Source: Elmis aenea
Lineage: Eukaryota > Arthropoda > Insecta > Coleoptera > Elmidae
Assembly (NCBI GenBank): GCA_947652605.1
Contig: OX393581.1
Span: forward strand, 6,390,640-6,454,639
Reading direction: 5' to 3'
DNA: 64,000 nt
Shown here: piece after piece, positions 44,571 to 53,740 of the stretch
How the letters are laid out: each line of letters opens with the position of its first letter
How positions within the stretch are numbered: the stretch's first letter is position 1
Program-made: the position numbers and the translations under genes
The notes under the pieces: model-generated
What the model saw: the letters and a program-made list of their open reading frames with translations, nothing else
Databases searched by the model: none
What the model was told of the DNA's origin: nothing

Positions 44571-45399
44571 AAATAAGTAATTTTTAACTTTTAATTCATA
44601 CCTTATCTGCGTAAAAAAAATTAATTAGGATCAAGTAGTCTGCCAATGTTGTCGCCAGATAAAAATCAACCGATATTACATAAGTTAAAACATTTTACAC
44701 ATTGTATCCTTTATCTTGTTTGGTTGAATGTGCATCGTTTGCTTCCTTTTAAATTTCCTTCCTGTTAAAAAGCGGTACAGCAGCGGCAATGTGTTCAGTG
44801 TTCCTTATGATGCACACGTAACTAGATTTTATCTCGATTGTGAGTCATCTCCTAAACAAATAGGTAACGTCATCCTGAATCTAAAAGTCAGGAATTTGGT
44901 CTACTATAAATTACTTTATGGAATAAATCATACTGGGCCCGACCATTGTGCAAGATGCCACCGTCTACGCACTTTACCCGTCTAAAAAATTGATTAATGA
45001 ACTCGTACATTCCTAGCCGAAAGTGCGTTGCTTGCGTCGTCTTGATAAAAAATAATTATTGAAAGGCCCGGGTGTGTAAAAGTGAAGTTGCAAAGGCTAG
45101 AAATTAATTATGGCTCGTTTAATTTTCCGAACTTGTAAAAGGATCAAATTAATTTTCCTTAGATACCAATTGTCCATTGTTACTATGTATTAAATTGTTG
45201 AATAACGCACGTGGTGTTTATGTGTCGACTTTTAATGTTAATCGGTAATTATTTTCCCATAACGAAAGCTATATTGTATTTGAATTCACCGATACAGTAC
45301 TAAATCGACTGAATTTTTCGCTTGTTTGGGGTTTAGTTTTTAGAAATTAGTGCCGTGATTTTCTTTTTTAATTTTTGTCTCGTCTGTCAAGCAAGGATC
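44571..45399. other. Gene-free DNA
   Basis: No supported gene. An 85-codon plus-strand ORF at 44728-44985 (MCIVCFLLNF...) has no recognised domain; its GC content is like the surroundings. Confidence 0.35.
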
Positions 45400-46030
45400 A
45401 CAATATTTTCTCGCTAGAATCTGAACAAGGCTGTGTTAATTGCATCAAGAACATCAAAAATACATGTTTTGCAGAGTTATAAGTGCCAATGCTGATTTAC
45501 ATAGGGGAAAAAACTGTTAAAATAAAAGTCATTTTTGCGATGGCATTGGCCATGAAACAACTGTCAGAGATGAAATCGAAATTCTTCTATTCACCAATGC
45601 TTGCATTCTTTGCAAGTAAAATGGTGCAAAGTTTTTGAAAATGTCTTAAACAGTTCCGGAGAAAAACGTAAAAAACGAAACCCTTGCAAAAGCGCTGATT
45701 TGAGAAATTGTGGCAAATTTTTGCGACTTGCATAGGCGTTTAACATAGGAAAAACGCTTTTGCAAGGGTGCAAATATAGTCATGTTATATTTTTAAGTTT
45801 CTAATACTTTTTAAGTACGTTCTGTGCTTGGTTGAAACCAGAATTTTTCTGTAAGTTTTAAAAATGTTAACTCATGAGAAATAAATATTGTTGCTTCAAT
45901 TATGCCGTAACTAATATGTTTTTGTTTGTTTTAGGTAAGTGGTCTATCAGTATCAATACTTCAGTATGGCTGCATTTCTGAGTGGTAAGACTTATATTTA
46001 AAACGAAAAACTATTTAAAAATTGCGAAAA
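45400..46030 (+). repeat. Repeat B copy 1 (most complete)
   Basis: The first half (45400-45700) matches one arm of the inverted repeat at 11855-12560. The second half (45721-46025) matches 28436-28745. It includes TTGCGACTTGCATAGGCGTT, TTGGTTGAAACCAGAATTTT and the branch-point/acceptor/donor string described separately. Terminal repeats and target duplication were not found, so its class is unknown. Confidence 0.85.
45908..45990 (+). promoter_or_regulatory. Recursive-splice-like site in repeat B, second copy
   Basis: TAACTAAT (45908-45915), a T-rich tract, AG at 45933-45934 joined to GTAAGT (45935-45940), and a second donor GTAAGA at 45985-45990. The layout is as in the copy at 28626, with a putative short exon of 50 instead of 54 nt. 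Confidence 0.4.
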
Positions 46031-46278
46031 ACAGTCAGAAACCGATGTAGGTAAAGGGACTAAAGACGTTTGATCTAAAATTTATTGTTTTTAAAATAAG
46101 GTTGTGGAGATAGTATTTAATTTTAGAATTTCTAGTGGTGGTAGATTCTAGTCCAAAACTCTTAATTGCATTCTAAATAGTGTAAGTAAATTAAACTGTT
46201 ATATAGGGTGCCCCATGGAACATTGCCAGTTCGATCATTTCATTTTTTTTTTTTAAGAAATAAAGCAAGCAATAAATA

Positions 46279-46407
46279 GGGGGTTAGGGGAACTTAGGGC
46301 CCCAGGGGGGAGACTAATTTTGGAAGGTACCGGGGTGGCCTAAAACCCAGTTCGCCGGTACCGGATAGTCAATCCCTAGACCGTCCGGGAACCTTCACGT
46401 GGTGCCC
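46279..46407 (+). ncRNA. Candidate HDV-like self-cleaving ribozyme
   Basis: GGGGGTT (46279-46285) can pair with AATCCCT (46371-46377), giving a 7-bp P1 that begins with a G-U pair. P3 is GACTA (46312-46316) with TAGTC (46366-46370), directly abutting the P1 3' strand. P4 is GGGAACC (46387-46393) with GGTGCCC (46401-46407), one mismatch, 7-nt loop. An extra stem GGTACCGG/CCGGTACC (46326-46333, 46355-46362) would sit on P3. P2, P1.1 and the catalytic cytosine are not clear. HDV-like ribozymes are known at the 5' ends of several insect LINEs. Confidence 0.4.
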
Positions 46408-46816
46408 CTGTTTAAACCAATCCCGGCGGATCTAGACAGACAAGTCGATAAAACATCCTGACCGGCTGTAGTTTCGTGGCTTAGGTCCTGCACAGGTAAT
46501 AAAAAAACGAAGCCGGTGAACCATGAACTATGGCCACCGACAGAACCATGCACTCTGCTGTCCGTGGACATGTCTCACGAGCAGAGTGCGGGGGATCTTG
46601 GCTTAACCGCCCGGGTCAAGAGGAAACAACCTCAATAAAAATTCTAAATCCTAAAGTGGGAAACCAGGCTGACGGGATGCGTGGCTGGATAGAGGACCAG
46701 TCATTACTGGAATAAACCTTGGGGCACATGGCGCACCCCATTGTATATAGCCTTCCCGTGCGTGAATCGAGGTAGCGTACGGGTGACCTCTAGACCTCGG
46801 TACTCGTGGGACTTAG
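46279..46816 (+). promoter_or_regulatory. LOA-like 5' UTR with internal promoter and structured 5' end
   Basis: Runs from the first base of the element to the ORF1 ATG. LINEs must carry an internal promoter here, though I cannot place it. The first ~130 nt are strongly self-complementary (see the ribozyme candidate). A 61-codon upstream ORF (46530-46715) lies in it and has no recognised function; it may modulate ORF1 translation. Confidence 0.6.
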
Positions 46817-47782
46817 ATGGACACAGTACTCAAAAATCAACCTGCCATGGACTCGAAAGAGGACATGGCACAACAGTCGAAGGACACAGAGGCCGAGAGC
46901 ATCAGTGTCTCTAGACCTAAGCTTTCCGGAGCCCAGCGACGGAAGCTAAAAAAGACAAAAGCTGCTCAGAGCGAGGGACAAGTCGTTGCCTCAGCAACGG
47001 CCAATCCTACGCAAAGAGTAGCGGAAAACACGCCCAGGAAGTGCCTGGTCGGGACGCCAAAGCGACACCGATCAGATGACAGCACTCCACAGGGTGTTAA
47101 AAAAGTTGTCAAAAAGCTTAAGGGATCCGAAACGAAAACCTTAAGCTTCAAAGATGCTTTAACGGGGATCAAGATGGCAGTTTGCGATCAAGACCCGGAA
47201 AAGCAGCTTTCTGAAGAGGAGACAGGGAAGTTAAAGACCTGGATCCTCGAAAAGATTGACTGCGTCAAAGCAGGTGAGGCGTTCCCCAGGTTTACGGACT
47301 GTAGACACAGGGAGGGTTCCCTGCGAATTACCGTATCTGACCAGGCCACTAGGGACTGGCTAGAGGGGCAATTGGCAAAGGAGGTCCCCTGGGAAGGGGC
47401 TAAGCTAAGATTCGTCGAGGCTAAGAACCTTCCCAGACCCATAAGAACTATGGTTTGGATACCGGGTCCCCCAGAGGAACCGGAGAAAATCATTCGACGA
47501 TTTGGTACCCAGAACCAAGGCGTCAGTACCACAAATTGGAGAGTTGTGGACAGGAAGGAGGATCCAAAGGGACAACAGCTCGTTGTTCTAATGGACCAAA
47601 CTTCCTGGGAGCAACTCGCCAAGCTGGACTACAGGCCCTTCGTAAATTTTACCAGGGTTACTTTTAAGGCCTTGTCTAAGTCCAAAACGGAGGAGGACAA
47701 GGACAAGAAAGTAGAACATCAGGCTATGGATACGGAAGAGGGGCCCCCAGGGGAACCTCAACCCTCCACTAGCACACAATAA
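46817..47782 (+). CDS. LOA-like ORF1 protein (DUF4780 type)
   Basis: 321 residues, intact from the first ATG after the UTR to TAA. Residues 1-110 are charged and probably disordered, with a basic stretch KLSGAQRRKLKKTKAAQ (35-51) and another KKVVKKLKG (95-103) suited to RNA or nuclear binding. Residues about 110-287 match the pattern of DUF4780 found in arthropod LINE ORF1s: SLRITVSD...DWLEGQL, VPWEGAKLRFV, LPRPIRTMVWIPGP, STTNWRVVDR, GQQLVVLMDQTSW. The tail is acidic and proline-rich. There are no CCHC zinc knuckles. The expected role is RNA binding and particle assembly for retrotransposition. Its stop is followed in frame, one codon later, by the ORF2 ATG. Confidence 0.9.
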   Translation: MDTVLKNQPAMDSKEDMAQQSKDTEAESISVSRPKLSGAQRRKLKKTKAAQSEGQVVASATANPTQRVAENTPRKCLVGTPKRHRSDDSTPQGVKKVVKKLKGSETKTLSFKDALTGIKMAVCDQDPEKQLSEEETGKLKTWILEKIDCVKAGEAFPRFTDCRHREGSLRITVSDQATRDWLEGQLAKEVPWEGAKLRFVEAKNLPRPIRTMVWIPGPPEEPEKIIRRFGTQNQGVSTTNWRVVDRKEDPKGQQLVVLMDQTSWEQLAKLDYRPFVNFTRVTFKALSKSKTEEDKDKKVEHQAMDTEEGPPGEPQPSTSTQ

Positions 47783-47785
47783 GCA

Positions 47786-50700
47786 ATGCTTCGCTTATTG
47801 CAAATTAACCTGCATCACTGTAGGGCGGCATCAGCTGCACTCAGTGCATACATGGCAAAAAATGAGATCGATGTTGCACTGGTCCAGGAACCCTGGACTG
47901 TTAAAGGAGCTATCAGAGGTCTCAGAGGAGCTGGAGTTCAGGTCATTTATGAACTAACAACAGCAAACCCAAGAACATGTATTGTTCTAAGAAATCGCAA
48001 TGTTCAAGCGATGCCACTATGGAACTTTTGTTCCAGAGATCTAGTGGCAATTAACCTAATTCTGATGGAGGCGGAAAGGCGGAGGGAGATCACTCTCGTA
48101 TCTGCCTATCTGCCATACGACCAGGATGGGGACCCACCAACAAATGAAGTCAGGAGATTGGTGGAGGAAAAAACTCGTAGGGGCCAACCAGTACTGATTG
48201 GTTGTGACGCAAATGCGCACCACATTGTATGGGGCAGTACAGGAACCAACAAAAGAGGTGAGTCTCTCCTAGAGTTTTTAATTACTAACAACCTAGAGAT
48301 AGCAAACAGAGGAAATGAACCGACCTTCGTTAACGTACAAAGAAGGGAGGTCATTGACTTAACTATGTGCACTACAAATATGAGTGACACAGTAAAAAAC
48401 TGGCATGTATCAGACGAGCCATCGCTCTCTGATCATAGGTATATAAGGTTCAACATTAAATTGCACGAAAATACTACACAAGTATACCGAAATCCAAGGG
48501 CCACGGACTGGAACCTTTATAGGGAACAGTTACAAGTGGAACTTGAAAACTGTCCACAGTCGGCCAATAACACGGCCGAATTGGAGATTATGGAAAGCAG
48601 TCTCAGAACTGCTATCATACAAGCCTATGAATACAGTTGCCCCGAAAGGGAGAAAAGAACCTCAAAACAAGTGCCCTGGTGGCATGAGGGACTTGGACAC
48701 CTTAGGGACAACACAAGGAAGTTATTCAATAGAGCCAAAAGAACAGGGGACTGGGGGACATATAGGACCTCACTAACCGAATACAACAAGGCCATAAGAA
48801 AGGCAAAAAGGGACTCATGGAGAGACTACTGTCAGGGCCTCGAACAGATACCTGAAACAGCTAGACTCCAAAAAGTCCTCATGAAAGGGACCGAAGGAAA
48901 CATCGGTTCGCTTAAAAAATCAGACGGGGCCTATACAGAAACTGGGAAGGAGACTTTGGAGCTTTTGCTCCATACGCACTTCCCAGGTTCTTACACCCTG
49001 AATGAAAGATCTGAAAGAGGCGAAAATATATGCCACAACCTCAAGAGGGCAAACCGAGAGGGCTGGCAAATAGCCAAAAAGGTAATAAATCAAACAAAAG
49101 TAAGATGGGCAGTCAACAAATTTCTCCCATTCAAATCACCAGGGAAAGATGGAATTATACCTGTGTTATTACAGCAAGGGCTAGACTTGCTGGCCTCCAA
49201 CCTTTGTAGAATGCTTAGGGCTAGCTTAGCCCTCGCATATGTACCTAGAGCTTGGAGAGACGTAAAGGTGGTTTTCATTCCAAAGCAGGGACGAGAGTCA
49301 TACGCCCAGCCCAAAGCTTTCAGACCAATAAGTCTGACATCCTTCCTCCTAAAACTATTGGAGAGACTTATAGAAAGGCACATAAGGGACGAGGTTCTTG
49401 GGGGTTCACCCCTTAATCGACACCAATATGCCTATCAGTCAGGAAAATCTTGCGAGCTGGCCATACATGAAATAGCTAGCAAGATCGAGAGTGGTCTAAA
49501 GAACAAAGAGATCACACTTGGAGTTTTTCTAGATATCGAGGGGGCGTTTGATAATGCCTCCCCGAGATCAATACGAAATGCAGTGGAAAGCAGAGGAATA
49601 CATTCTACAATTTGTAAATGGATTTCCGAAATGCTTAAACACAGAAATATTTATGCCTCTGCATTTGGACAGACTGCAGGAGTTAGGGCTGTCCGAGGGT
49701 GCCCACAGGGGGGGGTTCTATCTCCCCTTTTGTGGTGCTTAGTGGCAGACGAGCTCCTGTGGAGACTGGAAAAAGCAGGGCACTTTGCGGTTGGCTATGC
49801 CGATGACATAGCCATACTAACAACAGGCAAGTTCGGAGGCGTAGTATCAGACATGATGCAAGGCGCCTTACGAATTGTCGAAAGGTGGTGCACAGGTGAG
49901 GGTCTAACGGTAAATCCGTCTAAAACCTCACTAGTACACTTTACTAGAAAAACAAAACCGTGTGGGACTAAAACAGTATACCTGTTTGAAGAACCACTGG
50001 AAACAGTAGGAGAGGTTAAATATTTAGGAGTGATTCTAGATAGCAAACTTAACTTCAAACTACACGTAGAAAAAATTACCAAAAAAGCCACTGTAGCTCT
50101 ATGGACCTGCAGAAGGATGCTTGGGAAAAACTGGGGATTAACACCTAGGATGATATATTGGATATACACCAAGATGGTCATACCCATCGTAACTTATGCA
50201 AGTCTGATCTGGTGGACTAGAACACAGTTAAAGGACTGCAGAAATAAATTAGACAAGCTACAGCGACTGGCTTGCCTAAGTATTACCGGGGCGATGACAA
50301 CAACGCCTACGGCGGCAATGGAAGTGTTGCTGAACTTACCTCCTCTTTACCTTGTGGTCAAATCACAAGCACTAAGAGGGGGGTACCGACTAAAAATCAC
50401 CTCCAAGGAGGGGAGACGTAGAGAAGGGCACTTAGCTATTCTCAACGAGATCGACACGCATCCGACATTAAACATGATCTCGGATAGAATAAACAGGACG
50501 CTAGCCATTGAGAGAACCTTTGGAATCACAATTCCAACACGGGACCAATGGGAGCGCCATGAAATAGAGCTTAATGGCCTGGTCTGGTATACGGACGGGT
50601 CAAAAACGCAAAAAGGAACAGGCTGCGGAATATGGGGAGCAGCACAACTGAGACAAGGCAAATCTGTAAGCCTTGGACAGTGTGCAACCATATTTCAAGC

Positions 50701-51412
50701 TGAGGTGTATGCTGTGCACTTATGTGCAGAAACATTATTAGAAAGAGATTTTGATAACAAAAGAATCTTCATAATGTCCGACAGCCAAGCAGCGTTAAAA
50801 GCTCTTGGTTCGTCAGAAGTAAACTCAGGACTTGTTCTGAACTGCATACAAGCACTCAACATGCTAGGAAGCAGGAATAATGTTAAACTGGTATGGTGCC
50901 CAGGGCACACTAATATACCAGGGAACGAGAAGGCGGATCGCCTAGCCAAAATTGGCAGCGAGACACCTTTCTTCGGACCAGAACCCGCAGTTGGTACATC
51001 CTATGGAACAGCCAAGCGGTGTCTTAATGACATACTAACACAAGAGCACAATGCTCATTGGAAAAAAGTTGCAGGACAAGCCCATTCCAAGGCTATCCTG
51101 TCAATGGTCTCCAAAGAGAAGACAGAAGAAATGCTCAGGATGAGCAGAGCAGACATCAGAGCAGCCACAGGGCTTGTCACAGGGCACTGTGGGTTAAACA
51201 AACACTTCTACATAATAGGGCTCTCTGAGACCGATATATGTAGAGGATGTGGTGAAGAAGAAGAAACTCCTCTGCACGTAATATGCCAGTGTGAAGGATT
51301 CACACCCTATCGGCGCAGACTTCTAGGGATGGAAAAAGCCTACCAAGAAGAGCTAAGAAAAACACCCTTAAAGAAAATCCTGGAGTTTTTCAAAAACACA
51401 GGACTTCTTTAA
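47786..51412 (+). CDS. LOA-like ORF2: endonuclease-reverse transcriptase-RNase H
   Basis: 1,208 residues, uninterrupted. APE-type endonuclease (1-225): N8, E35 in ALVQEPW, GCDANAHH (139-146), SDH at 215-217. Reverse transcriptase (about 420-830): FRPISLTS from 512, D583 in FLDIEGAFDNAS, GCPQGGVLSPLLWCLVADEL, then Y671-ADD-674. RNase H (about 930-1055) keeps all four acids: D937 (WYTDGS), E973 (AEVYAVH), D999 (MSDSQA), D1051 (GNEKAD), plus CPGHTNIPG. C1152, C1155, H1164 and C1169 form a terminal CCHC. Expected to nick the target, prime on it and copy the element RNA. The ATG is the first after the ORF1 stop and in the same frame; termination-reinitiation or readthrough could supply it. Confidence 0.95.
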   Translation: MLRLLQINLHHCRAASAALSAYMAKNEIDVALVQEPWTVKGAIRGLRGAGVQVIYELTTANPRTCIVLRNRNVQAMPLWNFCSRDLVAINLILMEAERRREITLVSAYLPYDQDGDPPTNEVRRLVEEKTRRGQPVLIGCDANAHHIVWGSTGTNKRGESLLEFLITNNLEIANRGNEPTFVNVQRREVIDLTMCTTNMSDTVKNWHVSDEPSLSDHRYIRFNIKLHENTTQVYRNPRATDWNLYREQLQVELENCPQSANNTAELEIMESSLRTAIIQAYEYSCPEREKRTSKQVPWWHEGLGHLRDNTRKLFNRAKRTGDWGTYRTSLTEYNKAIRKAKRDSWRDYCQGLEQIPETARLQKVLMKGTEGNIGSLKKSDGAYTETGKETLELLLHTHFPGSYTLNERSERGENICHNLKRANREGWQIAKKVINQTKVRWAVNKFLPFKSPGKDGIIPVLLQQGLDLLASNLCRMLRASLALAYVPRAWRDVKVVFIPKQGRESYAQPKAFRPISLTSFLLKLLERLIERHIRDEVLGGSPLNRHQYAYQSGKSCELAIHEIASKIESGLKNKEITLGVFLDIEGAFDNASPRSIRNAVESRGIHSTICKWISEMLKHRNIYASAFGQTAGVRAVRGCPQGGVLSPLLWCLVADELLWRLEKAGHFAVGYADDIAILTTGKFGGVVSDMMQGALRIVERWCTGEGLTVNPSKTSLVHFTRKTKPCGTKTVYLFEEPLETVGEVKYLGVILDSKLNFKLHVEKITKKATVALWTCRRMLGKNWGLTPRMIYWIYTKMVIPIVTYASLIWWTRTQLKDCRNKLDKLQRLACLSITGAMTTTPTAAMEVLLNLPPLYLVVKSQALRGGYRLKITSKEGRRREGHLAILNEIDTHPTLNMISDRINRTLAIERTFGITIPTRDQWERHEIELNGLVWYTDGSKTQKGTGCGIWGAAQLRQGKSVSLGQCATIFQAEVYAVHLCAETLLERDFDNKRIFIMSDSQAALKALGSSEVNSGLVLNCIQALNMLGSRNNVKLVWCPGHTNIPGNEKADRLAKIGSETPFFGPEPAVGTSYGTAKRCLNDILTQEHNAHWKKVAGQAHSKAILSMVSKEKTEEMLRMSRADIRAATGLVTGHCGLNKHFYIIGLSETDICRGCGEEEETPLHVICQCEGFTPYRRRLLGMEKAYQEELRKTPLKKILEFFKNTGLL

Positions 51413-51498
51413 GTGGCTATCACCAGAGGGTACAATAGACCAACAGGTCGCAGTACAGGAACCCGAAAGGGGACCACCTCCGCGGAAATAATAATAAT
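51413..51498 (+). other. LOA-like 3' UTR and (AAT)n tail
   Basis: 86 bp after the ORF2 stop, ending GGAAATAATAATAAT just before the target duplication. The short trinucleotide tail in place of poly(A) indicates that the 3' end is recognised by sequence or structure, as in other LOA/I/RTE-type LINEs. Confidence 0.8.
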
Positions 51499-51793
51499 AA
51501 GCAATAAATAAATTGACTAAAAAATCTGTACACAATGGAATAAAAATGAGTTTAAAAACGTTTATCACAATAGCATAATACGGTTTCTTTTTTTTTAATG
51601 TTACTTATATTGTGTACGTCAAAATAATATTGTCAATGTTCTTATAATACCAGTCATGTAATTATTTTAATACTTTAGTTAGTATATTTGCGGAACACTT
51701 GATTTCAACCTCTGCAAGTGGAAGTTGCTACCAGATTTTTTAGACTTTAAAAGTTGATTATAATAAAGTACAACATTAAGTTTAAGTTTAGGC
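51499..51793. other. Short gene-free spacer
   Basis: AT-rich DNA between the LOA-like element and the hAT miniature element. It continues the pre-insertion target; nothing recognised. Confidence 0.35.
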
Positions 51794-51995
51794 CAGTGTT
51801 TCTCAAACTTTCCCCTTCCAAAATGAAAAACTTACAAAGGCTCCCAATGAATTATTTTGCAAAGAATATTTTTGTATTTTTAACCTGGCAAATAATTTTG
51901 GATGATTTTCGAACATTATGAAAAGGCTTGGAAGACTCCTTAAGGAGGATCCAGGGACCACTAGTCGCCGGTCTACCACACTCTAACAAACACTG
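51794..51995. mobile_element. hAT-CAGTGTTT miniature element, 202 bp, intact ends
   Basis: Ends CAGTGTTTCTCAAAC and ...AACAAACACTG (8-bp core CAGTGTTT perfect) with a perfect 8-bp target duplication GTTTAGGC (51786-51793, 51996-52003). The CAGTGTTTCTCAA start is a classical hAT terminus. No coding. A degenerate relative is at 40714-40905. Confidence 0.92.
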
Positions 51996-52062
51996 GTTTA
52001 GGCAAAACTACGTAAAAAGTACCTACTTGTCAATTTTAACTACAAAATTACAGGGAATTACG

Positions 52063-52370
52063 ACTATGTAAGTTCAAATTAGACATTATTTGCCTTAGGT
52101 TCTGTGTCAAATTGTAACATTTTTGGAACAGGCATTATCAATAGTAGTTAGTCAATTTTAACAATTTAAAAAAAAAAAAAATTGCATTTAGTGAATCTGT
52201 TGAAATGATTGCGTTGAATTTGCCGTGTTTAAGATTTAAAGTATCCAATAATTGCCGCATTTCCATGAAAAATCTAGATAAATTGCTTTAATTATTAAAT
52301 AAGATAGACAAACGTCTTTAATTCATTGCAATTTGGCCACTTAAATCGATAGAATTTACCGAGGTTTAAC
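52063..52370. repeat. Repeat C copy 2
   Basis: Aligns in order with 33765-34080 (TTTGCCTTAGGTTCTGTGTC, AACATTTTTGGAACAGGCAT, TTGAATTTGCCGTGTTTAAG, ATCGATAGAATTT). Diverged, non-coding, class unknown. Confidence 0.65.
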
Positions 52371-53189
52371 TGTAGTATGTCTTCATGGCTTGCCGGTACC
52401 TTTTAAGTTTTAAAAAAATTTCGAAAGTATCATCATTAAAACTTCTTAACAACTATTTACATGACTGGTAATATTAGACAATTTGCTAAAGAATATTCAT
52501 ATTTGAGAGTTAATTCAAAAGTTTTGTTACCTGTTCCTAGTATTTTGTTATATATTTGACGTACTTTTTCAGTTTTTCCGAAGTCGTAGATTACAATATG
52601 ATCATTTCGATTCATTTGGGTTGTTTTTCTATCCCAGTCTTGGCGATTATATGAATTGCGAAAGCCGGACCGTTCACGACGAGCCTGTAATGTTATCACA
52701 AAATGTAACAGCGTTAAAATAAATGATGTGAACAGTTTTATTCGAACGGCAAGTAATTGATACAATATAATCGCCCGGTATTGGGAGGTAGAACCGTAGT
52801 GGTCGTGCCGGAATTACACGGGATTAAAACCAATAATCCGGCGCGAACAGCATTACATGTGCAACCAATTGCATCCGCTCCCTGTTGCACTAAATGCAGC
52901 TTGGACCGTGTAAATTGGGCTTTAAATCGGTAATGAGTTTATTTTGCATTTAGACGCTCCGTTTGGTAATCTGCATAGTGGACCAGATCGCGGGTTCCAG
53001 TCCTCACTTCATCGGTTTTAATTATTCTTGTTGAAATTGATTATCTGGTAACTCTTATAATATATATTTATGGTACACAGAGATAGATACGCACAAGACT
53101 ATCAACGGGCGCGCACCTATTTTGACAATCAAATAGGCTTTGCCGAAGATTGGGGTTGATCTACAAGTAAGCTCCTATCTTTTGAACAA
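52371..53189. other. Gene-free DNA
   Basis: No gene recognised. The minus-strand 102-codon open stretch 52457-52765 has no motif I know. GC-richer around 52790-52900. Confidence 0.35.
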
Positions 53190-53740
53190 AATTAGGACAT
53201 AACTTAAGTATTAAAATGAAACATTATCGAACAATATAATAACCAAATTTTCGTATGACATTAGACCATATTTTTGGTAGTTCTGTAATACCCTTTTAAC
53301 AAAATCGGTGGCTTAATACGAAAATAAGCTTTGTACATTCTGATAGACTACATATTTTCTCCATTTAAATTATTGTGTGGACTTTAGACATCGGGATATG
53401 TGGTAGTCTGAAGGCGTTAGAACTGGTGAATACGAAGACTGACGCAAAACTTGGTATCCAAACTCTAGCGGCTTTTGCCGAGTGACATAAGAGGTATGCT
53501 GTCGAGCGTTGTCATGGGGAAACACAATGCCTTTTCTTTTTGCTAATGGTGGTTGCTTTTCTGCCTTAGCTACTTTTAGATTATCTCTCTTAGTACTTGT
53601 CTGTATTGATAGATTTATATCTGTACAAAAGTTCATATAAGATGAAATCACGCCAATTCCACCAAATATAGTACATAACTTTAGGGCTTTTGACTGCGCC
53701 GATGGTGGTTCCTTTTTTCCTTGCGTATTACAGATTCTGA
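53190..53740 (-). pseudogene. Mariner (DD34D) transposase relic
   Basis: Minus strand reads KVMYYIWWNWRDFILYELLY (the KVMLxIWWDWxGxIxYELL block; the usual aspartate is N), a frameshift, RKGIVFPHDNARQHTSYVTR, then FGYQVLRQSSYSPVLTPSDY. Then a stop and ATDFVKRVLQNYQKYG. HDNARxH to TPSD spans 34 residues, the mariner DD34D spacing. The block order and spelling point to the irritans/mellifera-type mariners. Multiple stops and frameshifts; terminal repeats and the N-terminal HTH not located. Dead copy. Confidence 0.9.

Larger units (their letters stand above)
46279..51498 (+). mobile_element. Full-length LOA-like non-LTR retrotransposon
   Basis: About 5.2 kb, bounded by a perfect 12-bp target duplication AAGCAATAAATA (46267-46278 and 51499-51510). 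It starts with a G-run, has a 538-bp 5' UTR, two intact ORFs, a short 3' UTR and an (AAT)n tail, with no poly(A). ORF2 has endonuclease, RT, RNase H and a CCHC motif in that order, the layout of LOA/I-group LINEs. ORF1 is of DUF4780 type rather than zinc-knuckle type, which favours LOA-like. It is GC-richer than its surroundings and has no disabling lesion, so insertion was recent and activity is plausible. Confidence 0.93.

Noticed and set aside
46530..46715. Extra gene in the LOA-like 5' UTR
   Set aside because: 61 codons, no motif, located in the expected untranslated leader; kept only as a possible upstream ORF.
47188..47622. 144-codon minus-strand ORF
   Set aside because: Antisense shadow of the intact LOA-like ORF1.
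52975..53025. tRNA-like B box (GCGGGTTCCAGTCC)
   Set aside because: The T-stem does not pair and no acceptor or anticodon stem can be drawn around it.
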